Below, piece by piece: positions 16,057 through 24,564 of a DNA stretch of 64,000 bases. A model generated the notes under the pieces. The model saw only the letters and a program-made list of their open reading frames with translations, was not told where the DNA came from and did no database searches. A program made the position numbers and the translations under genes. This DNA is from Allobosea sp. Root381 (GTDB lineage: Bacteria > Pseudomonadota > Alphaproteobacteria > Rhizobiales > Beijerinckiaceae). The DNA is taken from positions 185,267 through 249,266 of the forward strand of contig NZ_LMJT01000003.1 of NCBI RefSeq assembly GCF_001429395.1, written 5' to 3'. Positions within the stretch are counted from its first letter, which is position 1. Each line of letters begins with the position of its first letter.

Positions 16057-17991
16057 ATGGCGGGATCGCAAGGCGTGCCGGCGCAGCCGCTCGACGTCAT
16101 CACCATCGGGCGCGCCTCGGTCGATCTCTACGGCCAGCAGATCGGCTCGCGGCTCGAGGACGTCACCAGCTTCGCCAAATCGGTCGGCGGCTGCCCGGCC
16201 AATATCGCGATCGGCACCGCCAGGCTCGGCCTGCGCTCGGCCCTGCTGACCCGCGTCGGCAAGGAGCAGTTCGGCGGCTTCCTGCGCGAGCAGCTCGCCC
16301 GCGAAGGCGTCAATCTCGACGGGCTCAAGACCGATCCCGAGCGTCTGACCGCGCTCGCCATCCTCTCGGTCGAGAGCGACAAATCCTTCCCGCTGCTGTT
16401 CTACCGCGAGAACTGCGCCGACATGGCGCTCGAGGAGGGCGACATCGACCCGGCCTTCATCGCGAGCGCGCGGGCCGTCGTCGTCACTGGCACGCATTTC
16501 GCCCGGCCGAACACCGAGGCCGCCCAGCGCAAGGCAATGAAGCTGATGCGCGAGGCCGGCGGCAAGGTCGTGCTCGATATCGACTATCGCCCCAATCTCT
16601 GGGGCCTCGCCGGCCATGCCGAGGGCGATAACCGCTACATTGCCTCAGATGTCGTTTCGGCCCGGATGAAAACCGTCCTGCCGGGCTGCGACCTGATCGT
16701 CGGCACCGAGGAGGAGGTGCTGATCGCGTCCGGCGAAAGCGAATTGCTGCCGGCGCTGAAGACGATCCGCGCCCTCTCCACTGCGACCATCGTGCTCAAG
16801 CGCGGGCCGATGGGCTGCATCGTCTATGAAGGCGCGATCCCCGAAGACCTGGAGGCCGGCATCGTCGGCAAGGGCTTCCCGATCGAGGTTTACAACGTGC
16901 TAGGCGCTGGCGACGCCTTCATGTCCGGCTTCCTGCGCGGCTGGCTCGGCGGCGAGAGCCTGCAGACCGCCGCGACCTGGGCCAATGCCTGCGGCGCCTT
17001 CGCCGTCTCGCGCCTGCTCTGCTCGCCCGAGAGCCCGACCTTCGCGGAGCTGCAGTATTTCCTCGAACATGGCAGCCAGCACCGCGCCCTGCGCAAGGAC
17101 GAGGCGATCAACCACATCCACTGGGCGACGACGCGTCGGTGCGAAATCCCCGCGCTGATGGCGCTGGCCTGCGATCATCGCGCGCAACTGGAAGCACTCG
17201 CCGCGAAGCTCGGCGCCGATCCGGCGCGGCTCGGCGCCTTCAAGGTCCTCGCCGTCAAGGCCGCGGCCCGCGTCGCGAACGGGCGCCCCGGCTACGGCAT
17301 GCTGCTCGACGAGAAGCATGGTCGTGAAGCGATGTTCGAATTCGCCCGCCATCCCTTCTCCTGGCTCGGCCGCCCGGTTGAGCAGCCGGGTTCGCGGCCG
17401 CTTCGCTTCGAGACGAGCCAGGACGTCGGCTCGCTGCTGCCGGAATGGCCCGTCGACCACTGCATCAAGTGCCTGTGCTTCTATCATCCGGACGATTCCG
17501 CCGAGATGAAGCGGGTCCAGCAGGACAAGCTCCGGGGGCTGTTCGAGGCCGCGCGCAAGGTCGGCCGCGAATTGCTGGTCGAGATCATCGCGGGCAAGAA
17601 CGGCCCCCTCGCCGACGACACCGTCGCCCGCGCGATGGAGGAACTCTACGCGCTCGGCATCAAACCCGATTGGTGGAAGCTCGAAACGCAGGCCTCGCCC
17701 GCCGCCTGGGCCGCAATCGAGACGACCGTCGCGAAGCATGATCCCTGGTGCCGCGGCGTCGTCCTGCTCGGGCTCGACGCCCCGGCCGAGGAGCTGGAAG
17801 CCGGCTTCGCCGCCACCGCCGAGGCGCCCATCGTCAAGGGCTTCGCCGTCGGCCGCACCATCTTCATGAATGCCGCCGAGGGCTGGCTTTCGGGCAGGAT
17901 GGACGACGAAGCCGCCATCGCCGACATGGCACGGCGTTTCGAGGGACTGACCGACCTCTGGCTTGCCACGCGCAGCCGCAAGGCCGCATAG
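16057..17991 (+). CDS. iolC: 5-dehydro-2-deoxygluconokinase fused to DUF2090
   Basis: 644 residues. Residues about 8-335 are a pfkB-family sugar kinase (TIGRASVDLYGQQIG at the start; NVLGAGDAFMSGFLRGWLGG with the catalytic Asp near 285), which phosphorylates 5-dehydro-2-deoxygluconate in myo-inositol breakdown. Residues about 345-640 are a DUF2090 domain, likely an aldolase-type barrel, a fusion found in many proteobacterial IolC proteins; it might supply the IolJ-like cleavage step, which is inference. Start 16057 is preceded by GGAGGA, better than the ATG at 16039. First gene of iolCDEB. Confidence 0.92.
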   Translation: MAGSQGVPAQPLDVITIGRASVDLYGQQIGSRLEDVTSFAKSVGGCPANIAIGTARLGLRSALLTRVGKEQFGGFLREQLAREGVNLDGLKTDPERLTALAILSVESDKSFPLLFYRENCADMALEEGDIDPAFIASARAVVVTGTHFARPNTEAAQRKAMKLMREAGGKVVLDIDYRPNLWGLAGHAEGDNRYIASDVVSARMKTVLPGCDLIVGTEEEVLIASGESELLPALKTIRALSTATIVLKRGPMGCIVYEGAIPEDLEAGIVGKGFPIEVYNVLGAGDAFMSGFLRGWLGGESLQTAATWANACGAFAVSRLLCSPESPTFAELQYFLEHGSQHRALRKDEAINHIHWATTRRCEIPALMALACDHRAQLEALAAKLGADPARLGAFKVLAVKAAARVANGRPGYGMLLDEKHGREAMFEFARHPFSWLGRPVEQPGSRPLRFETSQDVGSLLPEWPVDHCIKCLCFYHPDDSAEMKRVQQDKLRGLFEAARKVGRELLVEIIAGKNGPLADDTVARAMEELYALGIKPDWWKLETQASPAAWAAIETTVAKHDPWCRGVVLLGLDAPAEELEAGFAATAEAPIVKGFAVGRTIFMNAAEGWLSGRMDDEAAIADMARRFEGLTDLWLATRSRKAA

Positions 17992-18013
17992 CTTTCGCGC
18001 TGGAGCGACGACC

Positions 18014-19864
18014 ATGACCGCTACCATCCGCCTCACCATGGCGCAGGCGCTGACGCGCTATCTCAGCCGCCAGATCACCGAGATCGACGGGCAGCGCCTG
18101 CCGATCTTCGGTGGCGTCTGGGCGATCTTCGGCCACGGCAATGTCGCCGGCCTCGGCGAGGCGCTCTGGCATGAGCGCGAGCAGTTGCCGACCTTCCGCG
18201 CCCATAACGAGCAGGCCATGGCGCATGCGGCCATCGCCTATGCCAAGGCGAATATGCGCCGCCGTTTCATGGCGGCGACCACCTCGATCGGCCCGGGCGC
18301 GACCAATCTCGTCACCGCGGCGGCGCTCGCCCATGTCAACCGCCTGCCGGTGCTGCTGCTCCCCGGCGACGTCTTCGCCAACCGCATCCCGGACCCGGTC
18401 CTGCAGCAGGTCGAGGATTTCGGCGACGGCACCGTCTCCGCGAACGACTGCTTCAGGCCGGTCTCGCGCTATTTCGACCGCATCACCCGGCCCGAGCAGA
18501 TCATCCCGGCGCTCGCCCGCGCCATGCAGGTGCTGACCGATCCGGCAGAATGCGGCCCCGTCACCCTCGCGCTCTGCCAGGACGTGCAGGCCGAGGCCTA
18601 TGACTATCCCGAGAGCTTCTTCACTGAGCGCCTCTGGACGCCGCGCCGCCCCCGCCCCGACCGCGAGGAGCTGAAGGCCGCGGCCGATGCACTGAAATCG
18701 GCTCGCAAGCCACTGATCGTGGCCGGCGGCGGCGTGCTCTATTCGGGTGCGACCGACGATCTCGCCCGTTTCGCCTCCGCAACCGGCATCCCCGTCTGCG
18801 AGACGCAAGGCGGCAAGTCCGCCCTGCCCGACGACAACCCGCTCAACATGGCAGCCATCGGCGTCACCGGCACGACCGCCGCCAACCGCCTGGCCGCCGA
18901 GGCCGATCTCATCCTGGCGGTGGGCACGCGGCTGCAGGATTTCACCAGCGGCTCCCGGGCCCTGTTCGGCGCGGCGGAGAAGACGATCATCGGCCTCAAC
19001 GTCCAGCCCTTCGATGCCGGCAAGCACCGGGCCCTGCCGCTGGTCGCGGACGCGCGCGAGGGCCTGACGGAGCTCTTCGCGGCGCTCGGCAACTGGCAGG
19101 CGCCCGAGAGCTGGAACGCGAACGCCCGCGCCGGCAAGGCCGATTGGCACAAAGAGGCCGGGAAGGCGACCGCCGCAAGCAATGTCGCCCTGCCCTCGGA
19201 CGCGCAGGTCATCGGCGCGGTCCAGCGCGCGCTCGGTTCGGACGTGATCCTGCTCCATGCCGCGGGCGGCCTGCCCGGCGAATTGCACAAGCTCTGGCAG
19301 GCGGGCAGGCCCGGCTCCTACCATGCCGAATACGGCTATTCCTGCATGGGCTACGAGATAGCCGGGGGCCTCGGCGCCAAAATGGCGCGGCCCGACAGGG
19401 AGGTCGTCGTCATGCTCGGCGACGGCTCCTATCTGATGATGAACTCCGAGATCGCGACCTCGGTGATGCTGGGCCTCAAGCTCACCATCGTGCTACTCGA
19501 CAATCGCGGCTTCGGCTGCATCAACCGGCTGCAGAACGCGACCGGCGGCGAGAGCTTCAACAACCTGCTCAAGGATGCCCGCCACGAGGCCCTGCCCGCG
19601 ATCGACTTCGTGCAGCATGCGGCGAGCCTCGGCGCGATCGCGAGCAAGGCCGCCTCGATCGCGGAACTCGAAGCCGCCTTGGCGCAGGCGAAGGCCAACA
19701 CCCGCACCACCGTCGTCGTCATCGACACGGACCCACTGATCTCGACCGCCGCCGGCGGCGCGTGGTGGGATGTCGCGGTGCCGGAGGTAAGCGAGCGGGC
19801 GCAGGTGCGAGAGGCGCGGGCGAATTACGATGCCAGCCGGAAGCGGCAGCGTGTCGGTGAGTGA
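18014..19864 (+). CDS. iolD: 3D-(3,5/4)-trihydroxycyclohexane-1,2-dione acylhydrolase
   Basis: ThDP-dependent ring-opening hydrolase of inositol catabolism, 616 residues, normal length. N-terminal MTATIRLTMAQALTRYLSRQ is typical of IolD. The catalytic glutamate region is ATTSIGPGATNLVTAAALAHV's neighbourhood, and the ThDP/Mg motif is GDGSYLMMNSEIATS followed by LLDNRGFGC. The ATG at 18014 is 22 bases after the iolC stop with GGAGCGACGACC before it. It turns the diketone made by IolE into 5-deoxyglucuronate, the substrate of IolB. Confidence 0.95.
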   Translation: MTATIRLTMAQALTRYLSRQITEIDGQRLPIFGGVWAIFGHGNVAGLGEALWHEREQLPTFRAHNEQAMAHAAIAYAKANMRRRFMAATTSIGPGATNLVTAAALAHVNRLPVLLLPGDVFANRIPDPVLQQVEDFGDGTVSANDCFRPVSRYFDRITRPEQIIPALARAMQVLTDPAECGPVTLALCQDVQAEAYDYPESFFTERLWTPRRPRPDREELKAAADALKSARKPLIVAGGGVLYSGATDDLARFASATGIPVCETQGGKSALPDDNPLNMAAIGVTGTTAANRLAAEADLILAVGTRLQDFTSGSRALFGAAEKTIIGLNVQPFDAGKHRALPLVADAREGLTELFAALGNWQAPESWNANARAGKADWHKEAGKATAASNVALPSDAQVIGAVQRALGSDVILLHAAGGLPGELHKLWQAGRPGSYHAEYGYSCMGYEIAGGLGAKMARPDREVVVMLGDGSYLMMNSEIATSVMLGLKLTIVLLDNRGFGCINRLQNATGGESFNNLLKDARHEALPAIDFVQHAASLGAIASKAASIAELEAALAQAKANTRTTVVVIDTDPLISTAAGGAWWDVAVPEVSERAQVREARANYDASRKRQRVGE

Positions 19865-19873
19865 ACCATGATT

Positions 19874-19961
19874 GTCATTGCGAGCGCAGCGAAGCAATCC
19901 AGGAGCGGAAGCGTTCTACGTCCCCTGGATTGCTTCGTCGCTGACGCTTCTCGCAATGACG
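19874..19961. repeat. Dispersed GTCATTGCGAGCG element
   Basis: A long near-perfect palindrome: GTCATTGCGAGCGCAGCG, GAAGCAATCCAGG, then CCTGGATTGCTTCGTCGC and TTCTCGCAATGAC. This sequence type, to my knowledge, recurs in many Hyphomicrobiales genomes. It lies between iolD and iolE inside the operon. Confidence 0.8.
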
Positions 19962-19992
19962 GGCAAGTCAGCCATCAGGAAAGATTTGGAAC

Positions 19993-20877
19993 ATGATCCG
20001 CATCGGCGCGAACCCCATCGGCTGGTCGAATGACGACATGCTGGAGATCGGCGGCGACATCCCGCTCGAAACCTGCTTGAAGGAAGCTCGCGAAGCCGGC
20101 TTCACCGGCATGGAGCTCGGCAACAAGTTCCCGCGCGAGGCCGGAAAGCTGAAGCCGATCCTCGATGCCCATGGCCATGCGCTCGTCTCGGGCTGGTACT
20201 CGACCGAGCTGCTCGTCCGCGATGTCGCCGCCGAGATGGAGGCGGTGAAGGCCCACGCGACCCTGCTGCGCGACATGGGCTGCTCGGTCCTGATCGCGGC
20301 CGAAACCTCGAACGCGATCCATTCCGACATCGCCACGCCGCTCTCGGCCCGCCCCGTCCTGCCCAAGGGCGGCTGGGCCGATTTCGGCGCGCGCTACACC
20401 AACTTCGCCGAAGCGGTGAAGGCCGAATACGGCCTCCAGCTCGTCTACCACCATCACATGGGCACGGTGGTGCAGACCGAAGCCGAGATCGACCGCTTCA
20501 TGGCCGCGACCGGCGACGCCGTCGGCTTGCTGCTCGACACCGGCCACGCCACCTGGGGCGGCGGCGACCCGGCCCGCATCGCCCGCCACTGGAAGCCGCG
20601 CATCCACCACGTCCATTGCAAGGACATCCGCGAGGCGGTGATGTGGCGCTCGAACAAGGAAGACTGGTCCTTCCTCGAATCCGTCCTCGCCGGCGTCTAC
20701 ACCGTGCCGGGCGACGGGCTGATCGACTATGTCCGTGTGCTCAGGGAATTGCAGGGCTATTCCGGCTGGATCGTGGTCGAGGCCGAGCAGGACCCGAAGA
20801 AGGCCGAACCGTTGACTTACGCCAAGCTCGGTCACGCAAATCTCTCGCGCTTCATCAAGGAAGCGGGGCTGGTGTGA
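19993..20877 (+). CDS. iolE: Myo-inosose-2 dehydratase
   Basis: TIM-barrel dehydratase of 294 residues that removes water from 2-keto-myo-inositol. IRIGANPIGWSNDDM is the standard IolE start, and GFTGMELGNKFPR, YHHHMGTVVQTEAEID, LLDTGHATWGGGDP and HHVHCKDIR carry the metal-binding histidines, aspartates and glutamates of the AP-endonuclease-2 fold. Third gene of iolCDEB. An intervening palindromic element separates it from iolD, so transcript processing there is possible. Confidence 0.95.
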   Translation: MIRIGANPIGWSNDDMLEIGGDIPLETCLKEAREAGFTGMELGNKFPREAGKLKPILDAHGHALVSGWYSTELLVRDVAAEMEAVKAHATLLRDMGCSVLIAAETSNAIHSDIATPLSARPVLPKGGWADFGARYTNFAEAVKAEYGLQLVYHHHMGTVVQTEAEIDRFMAATGDAVGLLLDTGHATWGGGDPARIARHWKPRIHHVHCKDIREAVMWRSNKEDWSFLESVLAGVYTVPGDGLIDYVRVLRELQGYSGWIVVEAEQDPKKAEPLTYAKLGHANLSRFIKEAGLV

Positions 20878-20882
20878 TGGCC

Positions 20883-20957
20883 GTCATTCTCGGGCGAAGC
20901 GCAGCGCAGACCCGAGAATCTCGCCCAGGAGATGCTCGGGTCGAGCCCGAGCATGAC
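20883..20957. repeat. Dispersed GTCAT...ATGAC palindromic element
   Basis: GTCATTCTCGGGCGAAGCGC ... GACCCGAGAATC ... TGCTCGGGTCGAGCCCGAGCATGAC-type sequence between iolE and iolB. Nearly the same core occurs at 14002 and 33468. Confidence 0.75.
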
Positions 20958-20989
20958 GAGCCATACGAAGACAGCGTCGGAGACCGTCC

Positions 20990-21787
20990 ATGTCCCATCT
21001 CAAGATCCGCCCCGCCGGCACCCGCGGCCTCGTCACCCATGTCACGCCGGAAAGCGCCGGCTGGACCTATGTCGGCTTCGACCTGCACCGCCTGAAGCCG
21101 GGCGAAACGGTCTCCGCGCGGACGGAGAACCGCGAGGCCTGCCTCGTCTTCGTCACGGGCAAGGGCGCGGTTGCGGCCGGCGGCAAGCCGCTGGGCGAGC
21201 TCGGTAGCCGCATGTCCCCCTTCGAGGGCAAGCCCTGGTCGGTCTATGTGCCGCAGGATTCGGACTGGTCGGTCACGGCCACGACCGATCTCGAACTCGC
21301 CGTCTGCACGGCGCCGGGCCTGAAGGGTGGCCTCCCCATCCGCGTCATCGGCCCGGACGATCTCGGCCAGGAGATCCGCGGCAAGGGCTCGAACACCCGC
21401 CACGTCACCAACATCCTTCCCGAGACTGACCCCGCGGACTCCCTCCTCGTGGTCGAGGTCATCACGCCCGCCGGCAACACGTCGAGCTATCCGCCGCACA
21501 AGCACGACCGGGACGACCTGCCGCGCGAATCCTATCTGGAAGAGACCTATTACCATCGCCTCAACCCGCCGCAGGGCTTTGGCTTCCAGCGCGTCTACAC
21601 CGACGACCGCAGCCTCGACGAAGCCATGGCGATCGAGGACGGCGACGTCGTGCTGGTGCCGAAGGGCTACCACCCCTGCGCCACCTGCCACGGCTACGAC
21701 CTTTACTACCTGAACGTCATGGCCGGCCCGAAGCGGACCTGGAAGTTCCACAATGCCGCCGAGCATGAGTGGCTGGCGAAGGGCTAG
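20990..21787 (+). CDS. iolB: 5-deoxy-glucuronate isomerase
   Basis: Bicupin isomerase of 265 residues that converts 5-deoxyglucuronate to 5-dehydro-2-deoxygluconate, the IolC substrate. RPAGTRGLVTHVTPESAGW is the conserved N-terminal segment; the metal-site strand reads SYPPHKHDRDDLPRESYLEETYYH with the expected His-His-Glu pattern, and VLVPKGYHPCATCHGYDLYYLNVMAG closes the second cupin. Last gene of the run; no iolA or iolG follows. Confidence 0.95.
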   Translation: MSHLKIRPAGTRGLVTHVTPESAGWTYVGFDLHRLKPGETVSARTENREACLVFVTGKGAVAAGGKPLGELGSRMSPFEGKPWSVYVPQDSDWSVTATTDLELAVCTAPGLKGGLPIRVIGPDDLGQEIRGKGSNTRHVTNILPETDPADSLLVVEVITPAGNTSSYPPHKHDRDDLPRESYLEETYYHRLNPPQGFGFQRVYTDDRSLDEAMAIEDGDVVLVPKGYHPCATCHGYDLYYLNVMAGPKRTWKFHNAAEHEWLAKG

Positions 21788-21809
21788 GCTTGCCTGCCTG
21801 ACAGGGTTG

Positions 21810-21858
21810 GCCGTCATCACGGATCAGCGCTGCTTCGCAGCTTGTCCGGGATGACGCC
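21810..21858. repeat. Short dispersed palindromic element
   Basis: GTCATCACGGATCAGCGCTGC ... GCAGCTTGTCCGGGATGAC-type sequence just downstream of iolB, between convergent genes, where it may act as a bidirectional terminator. Confidence 0.5.
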
Positions 21859-21882
21859 GTGCTCTCGTGCTTCATCACGAAA

Positions 21883-22203
21883 TTACGCACCGCATTTGTA
21901 CACGATCCCCTTCGTCGACGGCCCTTTCCATTTGATGTCGGCGACCGGCGTCAGGACATGGGTCCCGCCCATATCCGCCGCCCTTATCTTGAGGCGCGCC
22001 AGCGTCGCGTCGCGTGCCTTGTCGAGGACCAGGATCGAGTGCAGCTCGGAGGCACCGTCGATCTCGCCGATCTGCCGGCAGGGCTCGACCACGGCCTTGC
22101 TGTCGGTCAGCACGACGATGTTCGAGCGCGAGGTCGGGATCGCACAGGCACCCAGCACCAGCGGGATGGCGAGCAGGGTGGATAGCAGGAAGAGTCGCGG
22201 CAT
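21883..22203 (-). CDS. Small lipoprotein, DUF4156-like
   Basis: 106-residue predicted lipoprotein. MPRLFLLSTLLAIPLVLGAC is a type II signal peptide with lipobox LGAC. The rest (VVLTDSKAVVEPCRQIGEIDG..., ATLARLKIRAADMGGTHVL, GPSTKGIVYKC) resembles DUF4156 proteins, small outer-membrane lipoproteins of unknown role with a conserved cysteine pair. The ATG at 22203 is chosen because it begins the signal peptide; the open frame runs 60 codons further without one. Convergent with iolB. Confidence 0.72.
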   Translation of the reverse strand: MPRLFLLSTLLAIPLVLGACAIPTSRSNIVVLTDSKAVVEPCRQIGEIDGASELHSILVLDKARDATLARLKIRAADMGGTHVLTPVADIKWKGPSTKGIVYKCGA

Positions 22204-22489
22204 CGGGGCCTTTCCTCGGGGCTCGGGCAAAAGCGGCAAGCGCCATGTTCTGCCGCTTTGCCGCAATTTCAAGCGCGCGCCAACAGGTATGGCGGAGGCG
22301 GATGCGCAACGCGCTCGAGAATGGGCCGTAGCGCTCGGCGCGAAGCCGGGTCGCGCCCCTCGCATTGCGTCGCGGCGATCCATGGTCTAGGCGTCGCGCC
22401 ATCATTGTCCGGACGGGCCTCGCCTCTGGCCCCGGCCTTGGCTGCATCGCCGCCCGGCCCGTCCCGTCCTTGCCGAAAAGGAGGCTGTC

Positions 22490-22753
22490 ATGGCCCGCAA
22501 GAAATCGAAGCCGCTCGAGGCCGAGTTCGTGATGTTCGACGTCGTCTATGTCGACGGCTCCCGCAGGTCCAACCGCCGGGTCCCGACCGCCCTGCTCGGT
22601 GGCCTCGACGGCGACGAGCCGGCGCGCGACGCCATCCTCGAGCAGGATCGGCTGATCGCCGAGAAGTCCGGCATGCCGCCGCTGGAGATCGCATCTCTCA
22701 TCCGCTCGGGAAAACCGGCCGAGAAGCCCGAGAAACCGGGCCGCAAGGGCTAA
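22490..22753 (+). CDS. Hypothetical protein, 87 residues
   Basis: Preceded by AAAAGGAGGCTGTC, an excellent ribosome binding site. A basic N-terminus (MARKKSKPLEAEF) leads into a probable beta strand pair (VMFDVVYVDGSRRSNRRVP), an acidic helix (DEPARDAILEQDRLIAEKSG) and a Lys/Pro-rich tail (SGKPAEKPEKPGRKG). No membrane segment or signal peptide. I do not recognise a family. Monocistronic between the DUF4156-like gene and a lipoprotein gene. Confidence 0.7.
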   Translation: MARKKSKPLEAEFVMFDVVYVDGSRRSNRRVPTALLGGLDGDEPARDAILEQDRLIAEKSGMPPLEIASLIRSGKPAEKPEKPGRKG

Positions 22754-22897
22754 CGGACGGCGCCCGCCGCGCACTCGGCCGGCTCGCCTGCATTCCCAAG
22801 AGGCACCATAACAACGGCGAAAAATCACTAAAATCGCAATTACTGCGAGATTGCAGCATCTTCGCACATCGTTTTAACCCAGTAATCGCGCTTTTGC

Positions 22898-22926
22898 TTG
22901 ACCTCCCCCAACTCCTGCATTTTAGT
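22898..22926 (+). promoter_or_regulatory. Sigma-70-type promoter of the Gly-rich lipoprotein gene
   Basis: TTGACC at 22898-22903, 17-base spacer, TTTAGT at 22921-22926. A perfect dodecamer palindrome, CAACGGCCGTTG, follows in the transcribed leader around 22930-22941. Confidence 0.6.
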
Positions 22927-22965
22927 CCGCAACGGCCGTTGGGAGGCTGCAAAGAAGGACTAAAA

Positions 22966-23268
22966 ATGCGTACCATTCTGATCGTCGGAGCTATGGCGGC
23001 GGTGCTCGCCGGCTGCCAGACTGCTCAGGAGTCGCTCGCCGATGCCGAAATCACCTGCGAAGCGCAGGGTTTCCGCCCCGGCACGCGAGCCTATCAGCAG
23101 TGCCGCTCCGCGAACTATGTCGAAAACCGCCGCGCTTCGAACGAGGCCGGCAATGCCGTCGCGGCGGGTGTCGCGGCCGGCGTCGTCGGCGGCGCGATCG
23201 TCGCGTCGTCCAATCGCGGTTACTATGGCCGCGGCTACTACGGCCGCCGCGGCGGTTACTGGTGGTGA
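22966..23268 (+). CDS. Small glycine-zipper lipoprotein
   Basis: 100-residue predicted lipoprotein: signal peptide MRTILIVGAMAAVLAGC with lipobox LAGC, a Cys pair in the middle (ITCEAQGFRPGTRAYQQC), a Gly-zipper-like segment (AGNAVAAGVAAGVVGGAIVASS) that could insert in the outer membrane, and a Tyr/Gly/Arg-rich tail (YYGRGYYGRRGGYWW). GAAGG precedes the ATG, a clear promoter lies 40 bases upstream, and an intrinsic terminator follows, so this is a stand-alone gene. Function unknown; related small proteins are common in Hyphomicrobiales envelopes. Confidence 0.8.
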   Translation: MRTILIVGAMAAVLAGCQTAQESLADAEITCEAQGFRPGTRAYQQCRSANYVENRRASNEAGNAVAAGVAAGVVGGAIVASSNRGYYGRGYYGRRGGYWW

Positions 23269-23313
23269 TTTCGGCTTCGGCCGCGGCCTGAGCCGCGGGC
23301 GATCGCAAAAAGG

Positions 23314-23344
23314 GCCCTGCCGCAGCGATGCGGCAGGGCTTTTT
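23314..23344 (+). terminator. Rho-independent terminator
   Basis: Stem of 11 bp (GCCCTGCCGCA paired with TGCGGCAGGGC), tetraloop GCGA, then TTTTT. Serves the lipoprotein gene ending at 23268; the opposite gene ends at 23370. Confidence 0.9.
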
Positions 23345-23369
23345 CCGTTTCGGCGGCGGGCCGGCGCGA

Positions 23370-24002
23370 TCAGCTCTTGCTGTTGCGCCTGCGCGCCGGC
23401 GCCGGCTCCTTCCCCCCCGAGGACGACAGCATCGAGCCGATCACGTAGACGGCCAGACCGAGGCCGAGCAGGGCGGCCACCGGCTCGCGCTCAGCGCGCC
23501 GGGCCAGCATGCGACCGCCATAGTCGGCGTATTCACGCGCCTGGTTGGCATAGTCCTGCGCGGTGCCGCTGTGGCTGCGCAGCCATTTCTCGCCGCTTCG
23601 CAGCGCGCTCTCGCCGGTATCGGCCGCATCATTGCCATAGCCCTGCAGCAGGCGGCCCCAACGGCCATAATCCGGCACGTAGCGATCGTAGCCGGAGGAA
23701 GACGAGCCTCTCAGGCACGCCCAGGCGACGAGGCTGGCGCTGAGCGCACCCAGGCCGAATGCCGCCAGGGGGTGCCGCACCACCGCGTCCCGGACCGCTT
23801 CGCCTCCCTCCCGCGCCAGTTCGACGGGATCGGTCTCGGCTAACGCATCCTTGGCGCGGTGATAGCCGTCCCGGACCGTCTCGCTCGCCTTGTCGGCAAG
23901 CTGCGATGCCTTGGCACGCACCGTATCCGCAGCGTTCTCGAATTCCTCGGAAGCCTCGTCCCGTTTTGCAACGTCGGGCGGAAAGCTGTTCATGTTCGCC
24001 AT
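23370..24002 (-). CDS. YqjD/ElaB-like membrane-associated helical protein
   Basis: 210 residues. The N-terminal half is a charged amphipathic helix (ASEEFENAADTVRAKASQLADKASETVRDGYHRAKDAL), followed by a hydrophobic segment near 80-100 (HPLAAFGLGALSASLVAWACL), a polar stretch, another amphipathic helix, and a second hydrophobic segment near 175-195 (EPVAALLGLGLAVYVIGSML). This resembles DUF883-type YqjD/ElaB proteins, which bind ribosomes at the inner membrane in stationary phase, but with two membrane segments and twice their length. Start 24002 has GGAG eight bases upstream. The family link is tentative. Confidence 0.7.
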   Translation of the reverse strand: MANMNSFPPDVAKRDEASEEFENAADTVRAKASQLADKASETVRDGYHRAKDALAETDPVELAREGGEAVRDAVVRHPLAAFGLGALSASLVAWACLRGSSSSGYDRYVPDYGRWGRLLQGYGNDAADTGESALRSGEKWLRSHSGTAQDYANQAREYADYGGRMLARRAEREPVAALLGLGLAVYVIGSMLSSSGGKEPAPARRRNSKS

Positions 24003-24110
24003 CGCGCAGTCTCCATTATGCAGGTGCGGTCTCAACGCCGAGCACTTCGCCGGCGGCATCCGGCCAGCGAACCCTTCGGCAGCACGGTTCCCGTGCAGGT
24101 TCTCCGAAAG

Positions 24111-24135
24111 GGAACGAGGCACCGGCGAGAGAGTT
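24111..24135 (+). promoter_or_regulatory. Candidate EcfG (general stress sigma) promoter
   Basis: GGAAC at 24111-24115 and GTT at 24133-24135, separated by 17 bases, match the alphaproteobacterial EcfG pattern GGAAC-N16/17-(c)GTT. The first downstream gene begins at 24283. Confidence 0.45.
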
Positions 24136-24282
24136 CCAGAGCGGCGGGAGAAAGCTGCGGCGGCGTGGCTGCGGCCTGGTGACCGACGGTCCGGACATCG
24201 ATCTACCCGTCTGCAGTCATCACAGGGCCACCATTGGATGCGAGAGCGGTGGCTGACCCTTTCACTTGCAAAGGAGACGCTC

Positions 24283-24495
24283 ATGCACGCACAGGACCTT
24301 CTCGTCGAACATCCGTCAGTCCTGTCCGATCCGGAATGGATCGCCCTCGAAAGTCTGGACGACCACACCGATCGTTTCGTCTTCGAAGACTCGATGCTTC
24401 ACATCCTCGAGGACCGCGGCCTCGTCGAAGCTGCCGGCGAACGCTGGCGCCTCACCGAAGACGGCCGGCAGCGCCTGCACGAGCGCGCAGCCTGA
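24283..24495 (+). CDS. Small winged-helix-like protein, 70 residues
   Basis: ATG preceded by AAAGGAGACGCTC. The sequence ends in a segment that looks like the recognition-helix and wing half of a winged helix (DSMLHILEDRGLVEAAGERWRLTEDGRQRLHERAA), much like the C-terminal half of PadR or MarR domains. The N-terminus is acidic. No family assigned. A possible EcfG promoter lies 150 bases upstream and a terminator follows, suggesting a stress-induced single gene. Confidence 0.65.
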   Translation: MHAQDLLVEHPSVLSDPEWIALESLDDHTDRFVFEDSMLHILEDRGLVEAAGERWRLTEDGRQRLHERAA

Positions 24496-24526
24496 TCCGC
24501 CCCGCTTCCGCCTGACCCACGACATT

Positions 24527-24564
24527 CCGGCCGGCCGCGTCGCCAGACGTAGCCGGCCATTTTT
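24527..24564 (+). terminator. Rho-independent terminator
   Basis: GGCCGGC at 24527-24533 pairs with GCCGGCC at 24550-24556 and is followed by a run of seven T. Lies 30 bases after the stop of the 70-residue protein. Confidence 0.75.
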
